DNA of 20,717 nt from Hypsibius dujardini (taxonomy: Eukaryota; Tardigrada; Eutardigrada; Parachela; Hypsibiidae): positions 1 to 20,717 of the forward strand of contig LRSR01001305.1 in the NCBI GenBank assembly GCA_001579985.1. The letters are read 5' to 3'. Shown piece by piece: positions 1-8,660 of this stretch (position 1 is the first letter of the stretch; every line of letters begins with the position of its first letter). The translations under genes and the position numbers were made by a program. Below the pieces are notes generated by a model that saw nothing but the letters and a program-made list of their open reading frames with translations, made no database searches and was not told the origin of the DNA.

Positions 1-807
1 ACGTTCGGTGTGGAGGACAGCAGACAACATTCGAAAAACATTAAATCAACTAGTCAGTTTGGTGGTACAGCATCGTAACATCGATCTGTAGACAGGCAGA
101 CATGCAGTCTTCTGAAATTAGTCATTGTCTCAGTTGTTTTCAGCTGTCTTTTAGATTGATATGATGTTTTGTCGTTGATGATATACGCCGAGGTTATTAG
201 TATTAGTTAGCGGCTATGGTTGGCCTGAAAAAAAAAACCAAAACAGATGCCCACGCGGTCCATCTGTGTTTTTTTTGTCCGCGCGCCGTAGCACCACGAT
301 GCAGTTGCAGACACACGGACCCCCTTGATGAGATGACCTGCCGGCGGGGGTACAAAATACTGGTTACACATTTGTAGTAATACTTTCCGGCCGGCCAGCG
401 CACACTTGACCGACACCAGCGCTTGACATTGATGTTCAAAACGGACAACGATATCTCATAAGAGATACACATAGAGACACTGACACTGAGTTTAGTTCAA
501 CCGGACATGGTCATATGCCGCTCCGGCACCGCAATCGGCGCCGCGGAAAAATAAACTTGTTTCTGTTTCATTAGCCGATTTTGAAAATCCCCAGCTTCCG
601 TCACCGGTTTTTCAAGCCACACAGACATACATAGATCTTTGTATAGCTGACTGGTGGACGGGCAACAGACAGTTGAGCCGATGGAACATGAGACAGATAG
701 GCAGGCATTCAGGCAGGTTGATAGACAGATAGACAACAGACGGGCAGGCAGGCAGGCATGCAGATGGTCAGACAGATAGTCAGACAACCAGATAGACAGA
801 CAAGCCT

Positions 808-842
<35 letters not shown>

Positions 843-853
843 GGCTAGCCGGT

Positions 854-935
<82 letters not shown>

Positions 936-1559
936 ATAGTCATACTGACCAACATACATTATCGGCATAGAAAGTGGAAAAGCAAATAACGACGTCATCA
1001 AAGCAACTGTAAAGATCACATTTTCCGTCCGTGCTCCTTCTATTACCAGTCACTACTCATATACTTCACAGTCAAGTCGTAAAAAGAGTAAATGCGGCCA
1101 TTTTTATCACCGGTTATAATGGACAAGTCTGTGACATAAAAAGTAGGTTATGACTCTTTTGCGGGCGGCGGCGGCAGTGGCGGCATGAAATATTCTTTTC
1201 GCTCTTTTTCGTTTACCTCGCAAGCAAAGAGCAACTCGTGAAAACGACGAGCGAGGGTCGCTGTTTCATCTTAGTGAAGCCAGTCAAAAGTTCGTGGTCA
1301 AAAGCCAGCTCTCTAAGCTTTTCTGGGGTTTTTTTCGTTGAATGAGGTTTGCCTTTTTTCCCCTCGTTTCAATTCTTATTTTAATTTCATGTAAACATTT
1401 CACATTAAATTTTATCTTTTCCTCGGCGGAGTAAGTGAATTATCTCCCTATTTATTTTGTATTTTACATTATCTTTTGTCAGGTTGACCGGCTAATTATC
1501 TTTTGATTTTTACGTTGTTTCATGTGTCTTTTATGTGTCTTTTATGTGTCTTTTTTTAG
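1..1559. other. Non-coding stretch upstream of the first recognised ASPP exon
   Basis: No exon with recognisable protein similarity was found here. The stretch ends with a pyrimidine-rich tract and an AG at 1558-1559 that serves as a splice acceptor, so at least its right part is intron. It holds the compound tetranucleotide repeat described separately, a GC-rich CGG-type run near 1160-1186 and T-rich sequence from about 1320 to 1557. The earlier ASPP exons, which in animal homologues encode a ubiquitin-like Ras-association domain, are either left of the window or too diverged to see. An internal promoter near the GC-rich run is possible but not shown. Confidence 0.6.
690..934. repeat. Compound tetranucleotide microsatellite (CAGA)n / (GGCA)n
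   Basis: An uninterrupted (CAGA) run covers about 809-842 and an uninterrupted (GGCA) run of about 20 units covers 855-934. Degenerate versions of the same units extend left to about 690. Apparent open frames here, rich in Cys-Leu or Asp-Arg-Gln-Thr, are by-products of the repeat. In the ASPP transcript the CAGA units would be complementary to the CUGU run in the next intron. Confidence 0.95.
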
Positions 1560-1839
1560 GTTGAGAGTACGAGTAATAACGGACTGGACCACCTGTCGGT
1601 GGAGGAGCTGACGGCCATCTCATCCCGACAAAGCCACCATCTGAGGATGCAGCGGCAGAATGTGCTGTCCAAGGAGGAGCGGCTGAAGAATCTCATCGCG
1701 CAGTACCACCGGCACGAGCAGAAGCTGGACAACCTCAAGCATATCCGGGCGACGCTGCAGGCGCAGGAGTCGCGCTTGAGGGATCTCAAGCAGCTGAAGC
1801 AGCAGGTGGATCAGCAGGCGACCGTCAACAATCAACTCG
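1560..1839 (+). CDS. ASPP: ASPP exon encoding the first coiled-coil segment
   Basis: The exon follows a T-rich tract ending in AG and closes at donor GTTAGT with one base of a split Gly codon left over. It encodes a heptad-like helix rich in Gln, Arg, Glu and Leu ([19 protein letters not shown]). This corresponds to the Q-rich helix of ASPP1/2. If translation also started within or just before this exon, a short form without the N-terminal domain would result, but no convincing ATG context points to this. Confidence 0.9.
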
Positions 1840-1955
1840 GTTAGTTGGGCGGAACGGATTTACGCTTTTACGATTTTCGCCTGCGCTCTTGTTGTGTCTG
1901 TCTTTTGTTTCTGTCAGTCACAGTATTAATCTCCTCGACTGCTAGTTCTTCTTTT

Positions 1956-2000
<45 letters not shown>

Positions 2001-4727
2001 TTTTCTGTTTTTCTGACTGTCTGCATGTTTTTCTGACTGTCTGTCTGTCTCATTGTCTGTCTATGTGTCTGCCGGTCTGTTTGTCTTCGTCTGTCTCTGT
2101 CTGTCTGTCTGTCTGCTTGTCTGTATTTGCCTGTCTATATTGCCTGTTTGTCTTCTTAATATCTTTTTTACCTGGGTGTGGTATGTCGTAGCTACTTGAC
2201 TGTCTGCGGGATATCTTAGCTGTTTTTAGACATACATGGTTTTGGCTGTCTTGTCAGCTCGTTGTTCATCTGTTTGATCGGCCATTTTTTTTCGACGGTC
2301 TGTCTTGATTGTTTGAATGTTCCGCGGTTAGTATCTGTTTGAGACGTCGTATTGCCTTATGTGCTTCCATTTTATTCTGGACTTTGAGTTTACAGATTTA
2401 CTCAATTGCCTCTGTTTCTGGCACTCTTGTTTGTCTGCCTGTCTGTATTTCGATATATCTGTCTCTCTGTCTGTCTGTCTTACTTTTTTGCCTCTCTGCC
2501 GGTCTGTTTGTTTGTCTCTGCCTGTTTGCTTGTCTGCATGCCTGTGTTCCTGTCTGTTTTTGTTTGGTCCCTTCCTTGGCTGATTACTTTAACCGTTTCT
2601 TGTTTATTATTGCTCTAGGTGACGAACTGGAGAAGAGTAAGTCGGTTTTTGCCAACCGCGAAAAGGAACTGGCCGAAGCTGTGGCCAAGGTAGACATCCT
2701 CACTGCTCAACTTGACCGCGGACGAACTACCCCACGTCCTCCCCCTTCCACATCCACATCCACCGCCACCTCGTCCAATGCAGCCTCCGAGAATGCCCAT
2801 TCGTCTTTCATGGCGGCCGAAATCGACCGGCTAAAGCAGGAGCAACGCTACCGCAGTCACATTGTTCAGCAGCAGAAGCGGAAGATCGACGACAAGGACG
2901 CCTCGCTGCTGCAGAAAACGTTGGAACGCAACCAGCTGGATCTGCGAATTAATGAAATCTCCGATCGATTGAATAAGCGGAAGGTGCAGATTTTGTCCGC
3001 GACGTCTGTCCCGGCGGCGAATGGCGGTGGAGCGCAGAAGAACGGGGCTCGACCGCCGCTGGCGGCCTCTGCTGGTGGAAGGGATCCCGCCAAGGTCGCC
3101 ACGGTGGAGCCGTACAGTCAGCGTCTCAACAACACCGAAAACTATGACATGAACACAAAAAAATTCAACGGGTATGATCCTTGTTTTTTCTCAATATTAC
3201 GTTTGGTTTCAATAATCATAACCTAAATTCAAGACTGTATTGACGCTTATTTTATTTCTAACGAAACGTACGATTGGTCACTAAATTGATTGATTGATTG
3301 ATATGATTGACGGTAAATCGTTGTTATAAATAAAGAAATATATTTAGTGATAGGTTAGTGTTTATTCTGTATTTCATTGTTGTTGTCATTTGTTTCTAGT
3401 TATGACACGCCGCCTGAGCCCGGGAAAGACGCCACTCCCAGGAGCAGTTTGTCTGAATCAGCGCCGTCTGCGCCGGCTGAGATGTCTGCCCAGCCCACTC
3501 CCCATACCAAGGAGAAAGCGCAACAGCGGATCGAATTGATTCTCCGAGAGACGTCCAACCTGCCGAACCTAGTCACAGACACACTCATGCGAGACGGAAA
3601 CAATGCCGACTACTTGCGATCCAGTGGGACTCCTGATACGTATTCCTCGTCGAGTGATGGTCCGTCGGTGGCGCTGCCGTCAGTGGTGTCTGAACCGACG
3701 CCCCCGAAAGCGTCGCATCACCATCGTAGTGGTGGTGCAGGAGCGACCTTGCCCGGGCATCAGACTCGGCCGAAGGAGACGGCGTCTTCGTCAGGATCAC
3801 AGGTGCCGGTGCCGTCGGTGAAAAGTGGACGGAGGGTGAAGTTTGACCCGCAGGCACTACTGTTGGACGCTTCCTTGGAGGGGGAGTTGGAACTGGTTGT
3901 TAAGACGGTGCAACAGGTATGTGAGGCAAGCAGACTGATATGGATAGATAGGAAGACCGACACGCAGGCAGAAAGACACTCTCTGACGGACTAACGGATA
4001 CGACCAGATGCAGACAGATAGACAGACATTCAGACAGGCAAACAGATAGGCAGGCAGGCAGGCAGATAGACAGATGGACGGACAGATAAAAACAGAAGCA
4101 GGCAGGCAGGCAGACAACTGATAGACACGGAGAAGGACAGAGTATTCGCAGGCAGGCATGCAGACAGACATGCGGAAAGGCGAACCGATTGGGAGACAAG
4201 TTGCAGCCAGACAGATAAGTAAACAGGCAGACATTCGAATAGAATTACAGACAGATTGTCAGACAGACAGTCAGTTTGATCAAATTTTGCACGTTATCAG
4301 GTTATGGACCCCTCTGCCTCAAACGACGAAGGCATCACCGCGCTTCACAACGCCATTTGTGCCGGTCATTTTGCGATTGTTAAGTTCCTGGTGGAGTACG
4401 GCTGTGATGTGAACGCGCAGGACACAGACGGCTGGTCCCCTCTCCACTGTGCCGCCTCCTGCAATAACCTATCCATGTGTCGGTTCCTAATCGAGCACGG
4501 TGCTTGTGTGTACGCCACGACCCACAGCGATCATGAAAGCGCCTCGCAAAAGTGCGAGGAGGATGAGGCGGACTATGAGGGATGCTCGCAGTATCTGCTG
4601 GAAACACTGCATCAGCTGGGCAGGGTCAATGACGGCATTGTCTATGCAGTCTACGATTATCAGGGTAAGACCAACACTTGTGTACTTGTGTAAACGTACG
4701 TCCTTGCAGGCAGGCAGGCAGACAGGC

Positions 4728-4783
<56 letters not shown>

Positions 4784-5057
4784 CGACAGAGAGACCTCCA
4801 GTGGTAGTTATGTGCTTTTAATTTTGAAACAACTCCCTTCTTTAGCACAAAATGCGGACGAGCTGAGCTTCCAATGTGGTGAAAAAATGAAGGTTCTGCG
4901 ACTGAGCGACGACGACGAGACGGAGTGGTACTGGGCGGAACGACTGTCCGGTCTTGAATCCGCTGCCTCGGCGAAGACTACTCCCGTCTGCGGCTATATT
5001 CCTCGTAATCTCCTAGCGTTGTACCCGCGCGTACGGCGCACCCAGCGTTCTAAGTAA
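1560..5057 (+). CDS. ASPP: ASPP family protein (apoptosis-stimulating of p53 protein), 3' five exons, 5' partial
   Basis: ASPP proteins bind p53-family factors and protein phosphatase 1 through a C-terminal ankyrin-SH3 module and act in apoptosis and cell polarity. The exons read 1560-1839, 2619-3171, 3400-3916, 4301-4664 and 4846-5057. All junctions are GT-AG and in phase, giving 641 residues and a TAA stop. Residues 14 to about 127 form a coiled coil ([13 protein letters not shown], then [18 protein letters not shown]) matching the ASPP N-terminal helix. A second helical segment lies at about 155-220. A Pro/Ser-rich linker leads to RVKF (residues 423-426), the PP1-docking motif, within [14 protein letters not shown]. 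Ankyrin repeats follow ([25 protein letters not shown]), then an SH3 domain ending [13 protein letters not shown]. These signatures identify ASPP1/ASPP2 rather than iASPP, which lacks RVKF. The Ras-association-like domain is absent from this partial model. The Pro-rich middle is shorter than in vertebrate ASPP2, and the SH3 has an insertion (see findings). Identification is by motif recall, not database search. Confidence 0.95.
1957..2150. repeat. (CTGT)n microsatellite in ASPP intron
   Basis: An uninterrupted (CTGT) run of about 42 bp covers 1957-1998. Degenerate CTGTCTGT units follow to about 2150, with more between 2430 and 2560. The repeat is on the transcribed strand as CUGU, the opposite orientation to the CAGA tracts in the flanking introns. 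It creates spurious Cys-Leu-Ser-Val open frames. Confidence 0.93.
2619..3171 (+). CDS. ASPP: ASPP exon encoding second coiled coil and linker
   Basis: It begins GTGACGAACTG after acceptor CTCTAG and ends before donor GTATGA, two bases into a Gly codon. It completes the first helix ([19 protein letters not shown]), passes a Thr/Ser/Pro low-complexity stretch, and adds a helix with [17 protein letters not shown] and [11 protein letters not shown]. The latter matches the ASPP helix that ends in RLWKKK in human ASPP2. The segment [10 protein letters not shown] corresponds to the human RVAAVGPYIQ motif. Upstream in-frame sequence is CTGT-repeat intron, not protein. Confidence 0.9.
3400..3916 (+). 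CDS. ASPP: ASPP exon encoding Pro/Ser-rich linker and PP1-binding RVKF motif
   Basis: The exon starts after acceptor TTCTAG and ends at CAG before donor GTATGT, in phase 0. Most of it is Ser/Pro/Thr-rich and predicted disordered. The helical [21 protein letters not shown] near its start may be a docking segment. The last part encodes [20 protein letters not shown], where RVKF (3833-3844) is the canonical RVxF site for PP1 and [14 protein letters not shown] opens the first ankyrin repeat. Confidence 0.92.
3940..4275. repeat. Degenerate CAGA/CAGG repeats filling the ASPP intron before the ankyrin exon
   Basis: Most of the 384-bp intron 3917-4300 consists of imperfect CAGA, CAGG and ATAGA units in the + orientation. 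This is the same family of tetranucleotides as at 690-934 and 4707-4783. The imperfection suggests an older array than the perfect run in the next intron. Confidence 0.85.
4301..4664 (+). CDS. ASPP: ASPP exon encoding ankyrin repeats and start of SH3
   Basis: The phase-0 start after acceptor TTATCAG reads [19 protein letters not shown] and the exon ends one base into the Ala codon at donor GTAAGA. The ankyrin core is very close to human ASPP2: [36 protein letters not shown] and a KCEE-containing last repeat. [10 protein letters not shown] opens the SH3 fold (human GVIYALWDYE). This exon is the best-conserved part of the gene and by itself fixes the family. Confidence 0.97.
4707..4783. repeat. 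(CAGG)n-(CAGA)n microsatellite in last ASPP intron
   Basis: The short intron 4665-4845 (181 bp) is nearly half repeat: a few CAGG units from 4707, then an almost uninterrupted CAGA run to about 4783. The high purity suggests a young, length-variable locus close to the SH3 exon acceptor. Confidence 0.95.
4846..5057 (+). CDS. ASPP: ASPP terminal exon, SH3 domain and stop
   Basis: The exon begins after acceptor CTTTAG and completes the SH3 domain: [37 protein letters not shown] and a basic tail ending SK before TAA at 5055-5057. The acidic loop, the Trp-Tyr-Trp and the YIPRN motif are the p53/PP1-facing surfaces in ASPP2. Between WAE and GYIPRN there are about a dozen extra residues ([17 protein letters not shown]) compared with the short RLNDKE of human ASPP2. 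Confidence 0.95.
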
Positions 5058-5940
5058 CTGGGGAACATCTATGCTTGTATTGGTCGGGTTTGTCCCACTG
5101 TTGAACATCATCTCGCGTGCTTTTTGCCATTTTGATCTTCTTCCGCTTAGATAGCTTTTGTTGTCCTTGTACGTACTATTTTATTAGTAATAACTGTTTG
5201 CAAATGTGACTGTTGTTGACTGTGGCAGTGACAATAACCCTGACCGCGCTACATTATTCCTCGCAGGTTGGCTCTTTTGAATGCGAACGTAGTAAGAGTG
5301 CCCACTGCGGTGCTAGTGCTAGTGCTAGTGTAGTTGGGCCTTCAGGTTTCTTACTTGTGGTCCCGCGTAAAAGTTTCTACTGTTAATCATGAACCTTCTC
5401 ATGAGATTATTGATCAATAAGTTTTGAGGAAAAGATAGCTTTTCTTGCCGCATTACACAGGATCATGGCGATCAAGGGGAGAGGACTTAAGTTTTCTTAC
5501 AGAAATTGAAAAATTTCCCTATATCCTTATGGCGCCAATATGGCTGTACTGTTTGACCACACATTCAAAAAGAGGAGTGAATTGTCTATTGGCCATAAAG
5601 CAGCTTGTCAAATCTTGCCGCGATCAGCGAAATGTTTTAATCTGTTCAACTTTTTTGGAAAATTTTGAGCTCTGTGCTGTGACTCATGGGCTTTACCAAC
5701 TTTTGCCAGTTAGATGTTTGGAAACTTCTTTGTTTGGAAACTTTGGAAAAGCCAGTTAGATGTCTGGAAACAAAACTTGAAAAGTATTTTAAACCAAATT
5801 GATTTACATTTTTTTGAGTGCTTATTTTTCCGGTCCCTGATTTCCGATTCCGATTGCCAGAAGGCAAAAGTTGATAAGGCGCTCAAGAGTGACAAATCAT
5901 TTTCCAGATTTCGAATAAATTGAGTATTTTACGAAGATCT
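5058..5940 (+). other. Region downstream of ASPP, likely containing its 3' UTR
   Basis: No conserved coding sequence is visible. A canonical AATAAA lies at 5914-5919 and is the first good poly(A) signal after the stop, so the 3' UTR could reach about 5935. The region also holds a GTGCTA hexamer repeated about three times near 5310-5331, a 14-bp palindrome TTATTGATCAATAA near 5407-5420 and a partial 46-bp duplication at 5705-5771. The extent of the UTR is inference. Confidence 0.4.
5705..5771. repeat. Partial 46-bp tandem duplication
   Basis: The 21-mer at 5705-5725 (GCCAGTTAGATG, T, TTGGAAAC) recurs at 5751-5771 with one difference, an offset of 46 bp. A TTTGGAAACTTTGG motif lies between them. 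This is a small local duplication with no coding significance that I can see. Confidence 0.75.
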
Positions 5941-7737
5941 TGTTGATCTCGGTTACATCTTACACGGGCTGTTGTACGACCTGGCCGCTAATTACGCGCG
6001 CGACACAACAGACAATGAAATACCTTTGGGCGTCCCATCCTTGGGGACAGGGGAGGGGATTTCGCCTTTTTTGGGTCGACGCAGGACACACCAGGCAGAG
6101 GACACACGACGCAGCATCGTATTGTATCTCAGCTTCCATATGCAGCCCTTTCTTATTTCCACATCCTAAGGCAAGCATAAACGCAGGAAGGAGCAGGGAG
6201 ACTGGTGTGATGCATAAAACATTCGATGGAAACCCCGGGCAGGACAAATGATGCACTACCTGGCAGCTCCGGGTTCGAAGACGATCCGAGAAGATGGTGA
6301 GCCCCGCGTTGAGATCGAGATTCCCAAAACAATTCCAGCTGCCGGAGAGATGCGATGGGATAGATGAGTAAAAGATAGTGTCGGAAATCCTAGCGACCTC
6401 CGAGACAGATGAAAGGCCTGATCGAACTCGATCAGACGAAGGGGAACGATGCAGAAAACATAACAAAGCTGCAACCGACTGCAAACTTGACTGTAAATGA
6501 TCACACTCCTGAGAAACCACACAACTGATTCAAGCTCAACTAAAATTTGCCCTTACCATCCGACCCGCCAGGAATGTCAATGGCCAGCTCGCGGACGAAC
6601 CTATCGAGCGGACTAGTGATCAATCTTGACAAATTTGAATGGTCAGAAAGTATTTTGCTGGATATTATTGGTTAATAAAAGCCAATGGAAATTGTTAATA
6701 AAATGGAAGCCTGCTGAAACGGGTCAGAAGCTGAGAGATGTAAAGACCTGCATTGCTATCCCCCCTCCATGATCGATGATCTTTTACCTTTTCCGCCGCC
6801 TATCCGCGCAATTTATGGAAATCCCTCAATAGACAATTCACTCCTCTCTCTGCCTATGTGATCACCTGGTGCAATATACACGTGATACCATAGGCGTAGA
6901 AAGCCCTTTCAATTTCGATCCGAAAGTGTTGTCCTCTCTCCTTAATGGTAGGGGAACTGTTCCCAATTCACCCGAACGTGAGTGCCCGCCCATTCGATGG
7001 CTAGCTGTCCGGTTGCCGCACGAGATTCCTCAGCACTCATCCATCTATAAGTAGCGAAGGCTCGTTATTGAAGTCGACCTCGGTTGCTATCAGTGGCGAA
7101 CCTTCTCTTATTCAAACAACACAGGGTCACGAGAGATTTGATACCGACATGTACGAGAAGTCAGACCTATTCCAGACCACTCTGTTCTCCAGACCTATTT
7201 TTGCCACTTGCACTTCCCGTGCACTCCACTTCCATGTTGCAAATAACATTTTGGGACATGAACCTATCTCAAATCCCATTTAAAATCAATTGGCATCAAC
7301 TATTTTTCCGGCGCCAGGGGGCAGGGCTATGCGTGCCTTTTTGAGGTATACGTAGCACTCCTTAACTGAAGCATAGCTCGGCTTCCTGACTTCAAGAACA
7401 CATTTATAAACTGATATTTTCAGGTTTCAAATTGATTTTTTGATGAGATTGTGCTCAGGAAAGTTCTTTTAATAAATAGGTGGAGTCAAACTGTGCGGGG
7501 GGCTTATGCTACAAGTCCCCCTCTTTTTCCCCTTCCCGTGTCTCATCCCCTGTTGCTTTTACGAATGCTGACTAAGATCCCTTTATTCCATGGAAATGAA
7601 GATTAAAGTGGGCGCTTTGGTTTATCACTCAGCATTCCCTCGGGCATTGTCCCATGTTTAAGGTTTGAACCTTTTCGTAATGAGGAAACAAAAAGGATTC
7701 TAAAAAATTAATCCACGTTTTATCGCGTTTGAGGACA
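5941..7737. other. Intergenic stretch without a recognised gene
   Basis: Open frames exist on both strands, the longest about 186 codons on the minus strand between 5960 and 6520. None shows a family motif, and the composition is close to 50% GC, where such frames arise by chance. A further AATAAA lies near 6698. The direct motif TTAATAAAA occurs twice near 6672 and 6695. Nothing here could be assigned a function. Confidence 0.5.
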
Positions 7738-8660
7738 CCCTACGGATAACTCTCAGACTGGATTCCAGGCTGGGCACTGTAAGCGGGAGATTAGTTCCGT
7801 GTGCAGACGGCGTGATTTGGTTTGAGACTTGTCTTCCTTCGCCTGGCGTTGAAAAAGTTATTCTGCTGTTTCTGTTCTCTTAAACATTCATGAATATCAT
7901 TTCATTTTGCGTAAATTGCAATCAATTAGTCTGTTATTGAATCATGTAAGTACTAGTATTATGAGACAACAGAGGATTTGTGTTCCCGTTTTGTTGTTGT
8001 TGCTGTGTGGAAGCTGGCTGGATCCAACGGCTTACAACGAATCGCCTTTACCTGCTCGGTACGTGAAGTTCCCACTTCCAATTTTAATCTTTAGATTGCT
8101 GATAAGTGATTTTCAGCAGATGTTTCGGATTCAATGCTTGTAAAAAAAGTGCTGTTTTTTTTGCAGATCACTCTGCAAGCCTACAACGGAAATACGGAAA
8201 TGGGATCTCATATCTCTTCCGTTTAACTTCCAAACTTCGTTACCTTACCGCTTTAGCTGGAATCTCGCTCTGATATTTTGGCACTGTTGGTTTAGCTTTT
8301 TTGCTTTCAATTTGAATGTGACCTGAGCGAATTCCCGTAAATTAATTGATCACTCCCATTGATTTATAAAAGACAGGCCTATAGGACAATGCAATTTTCG
8401 ATTAGCCGAATTGCTGAAAAAAAAGGGTGAAACCAGGGTGGAAACCAGCTTGGCGTAGGGCCGACCCATGCTGAATTCGCATAGAGACTCAGGCTGCTTC
8501 TAGCCTGCCTTCCAGTCAGGTCAATCAGTGTCAATAGGCGAGAAAGCACTGAACATTTGAGTGTCTTCACTCAGCCATTTTGAGTGGATTCCAGCCTGTT
8601 TTTAAAGTAGTCAAAACAGGCTGTATCTAGACAGGAACTAGTCAAGAGTTATCCGTAGGG
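7738..8660. mobile_element. Candidate non-autonomous DNA element with 16-bp terminal inverted repeats
   Basis: CCCTACGGATAACTCT at 7738-7753 is the exact reverse complement of AGAGTTATCCGTAGGG at 8645-8660, defining a 923-bp unit. Similarity continues inward imperfectly (GACTGGATTCC against GACTAGTTCC), which supports true terminal inverted repeats of about 27-30 bp. No target-site duplication is evident beside the 16-mers, and no transposase is encoded. The superfamily cannot be named. The interior contains the candidate secreted-peptide gene described separately. Confidence 0.55.
7961..8326 (+). CDS. Possible two-exon gene for a short secreted peptide
   Basis: The first exon would be 7961-8058: ATG, then a signal-peptide-like MRQQRICVPVLLLLLCGSW followed by DPTAYNESPLPA, ending at donor GTACGT. 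The second would be 8167-8326, after a T-rich tract and TTGCAG. It joins in phase and stays open to a TGA at 8324-8326, giving about 85 residues with a hydrophobic, aromatic-rich C-terminal part. Evidence for it: a textbook signal sequence, good splice sites and phase agreement. Evidence against it: no recognisable family, an odd hydrophobic tail, and a position inside a candidate transposable element. The second exon may end earlier and splice onward. This is a hypothesis, not an established gene. Confidence 0.3.

Noticed and set aside
758-970. Possible CRISPR-like or satellite array
   Set aside because: The units are four bases long without spacers, which makes it an ordinary microsatellite.
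497-1019. Cysteine-leucine-serine-rich open frames on the minus strand
   Set aside because: They translate (CTGT)n and (CTGC)n simple repeats, which are open in several frames. There is no conserved protein.
1845-2618. Open frame running from the CTGT-rich intron into the second ASPP exon
   Set aside because: The part before 2619 is repeat-rich intron with a good acceptor at its end, and only the part after the acceptor matches ASPP.
6265-6285. tRNA-like B-box GGGTTCGAAG
   Set aside because: No matching A-box or cloverleaf around it. I found no tRNA or rRNA gene in the window.
5960-6522. A 186-codon open frame on the minus strand
   Set aside because: No start context, domain, splice pattern or family resemblance. 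Such frames are expected by chance at this base composition.
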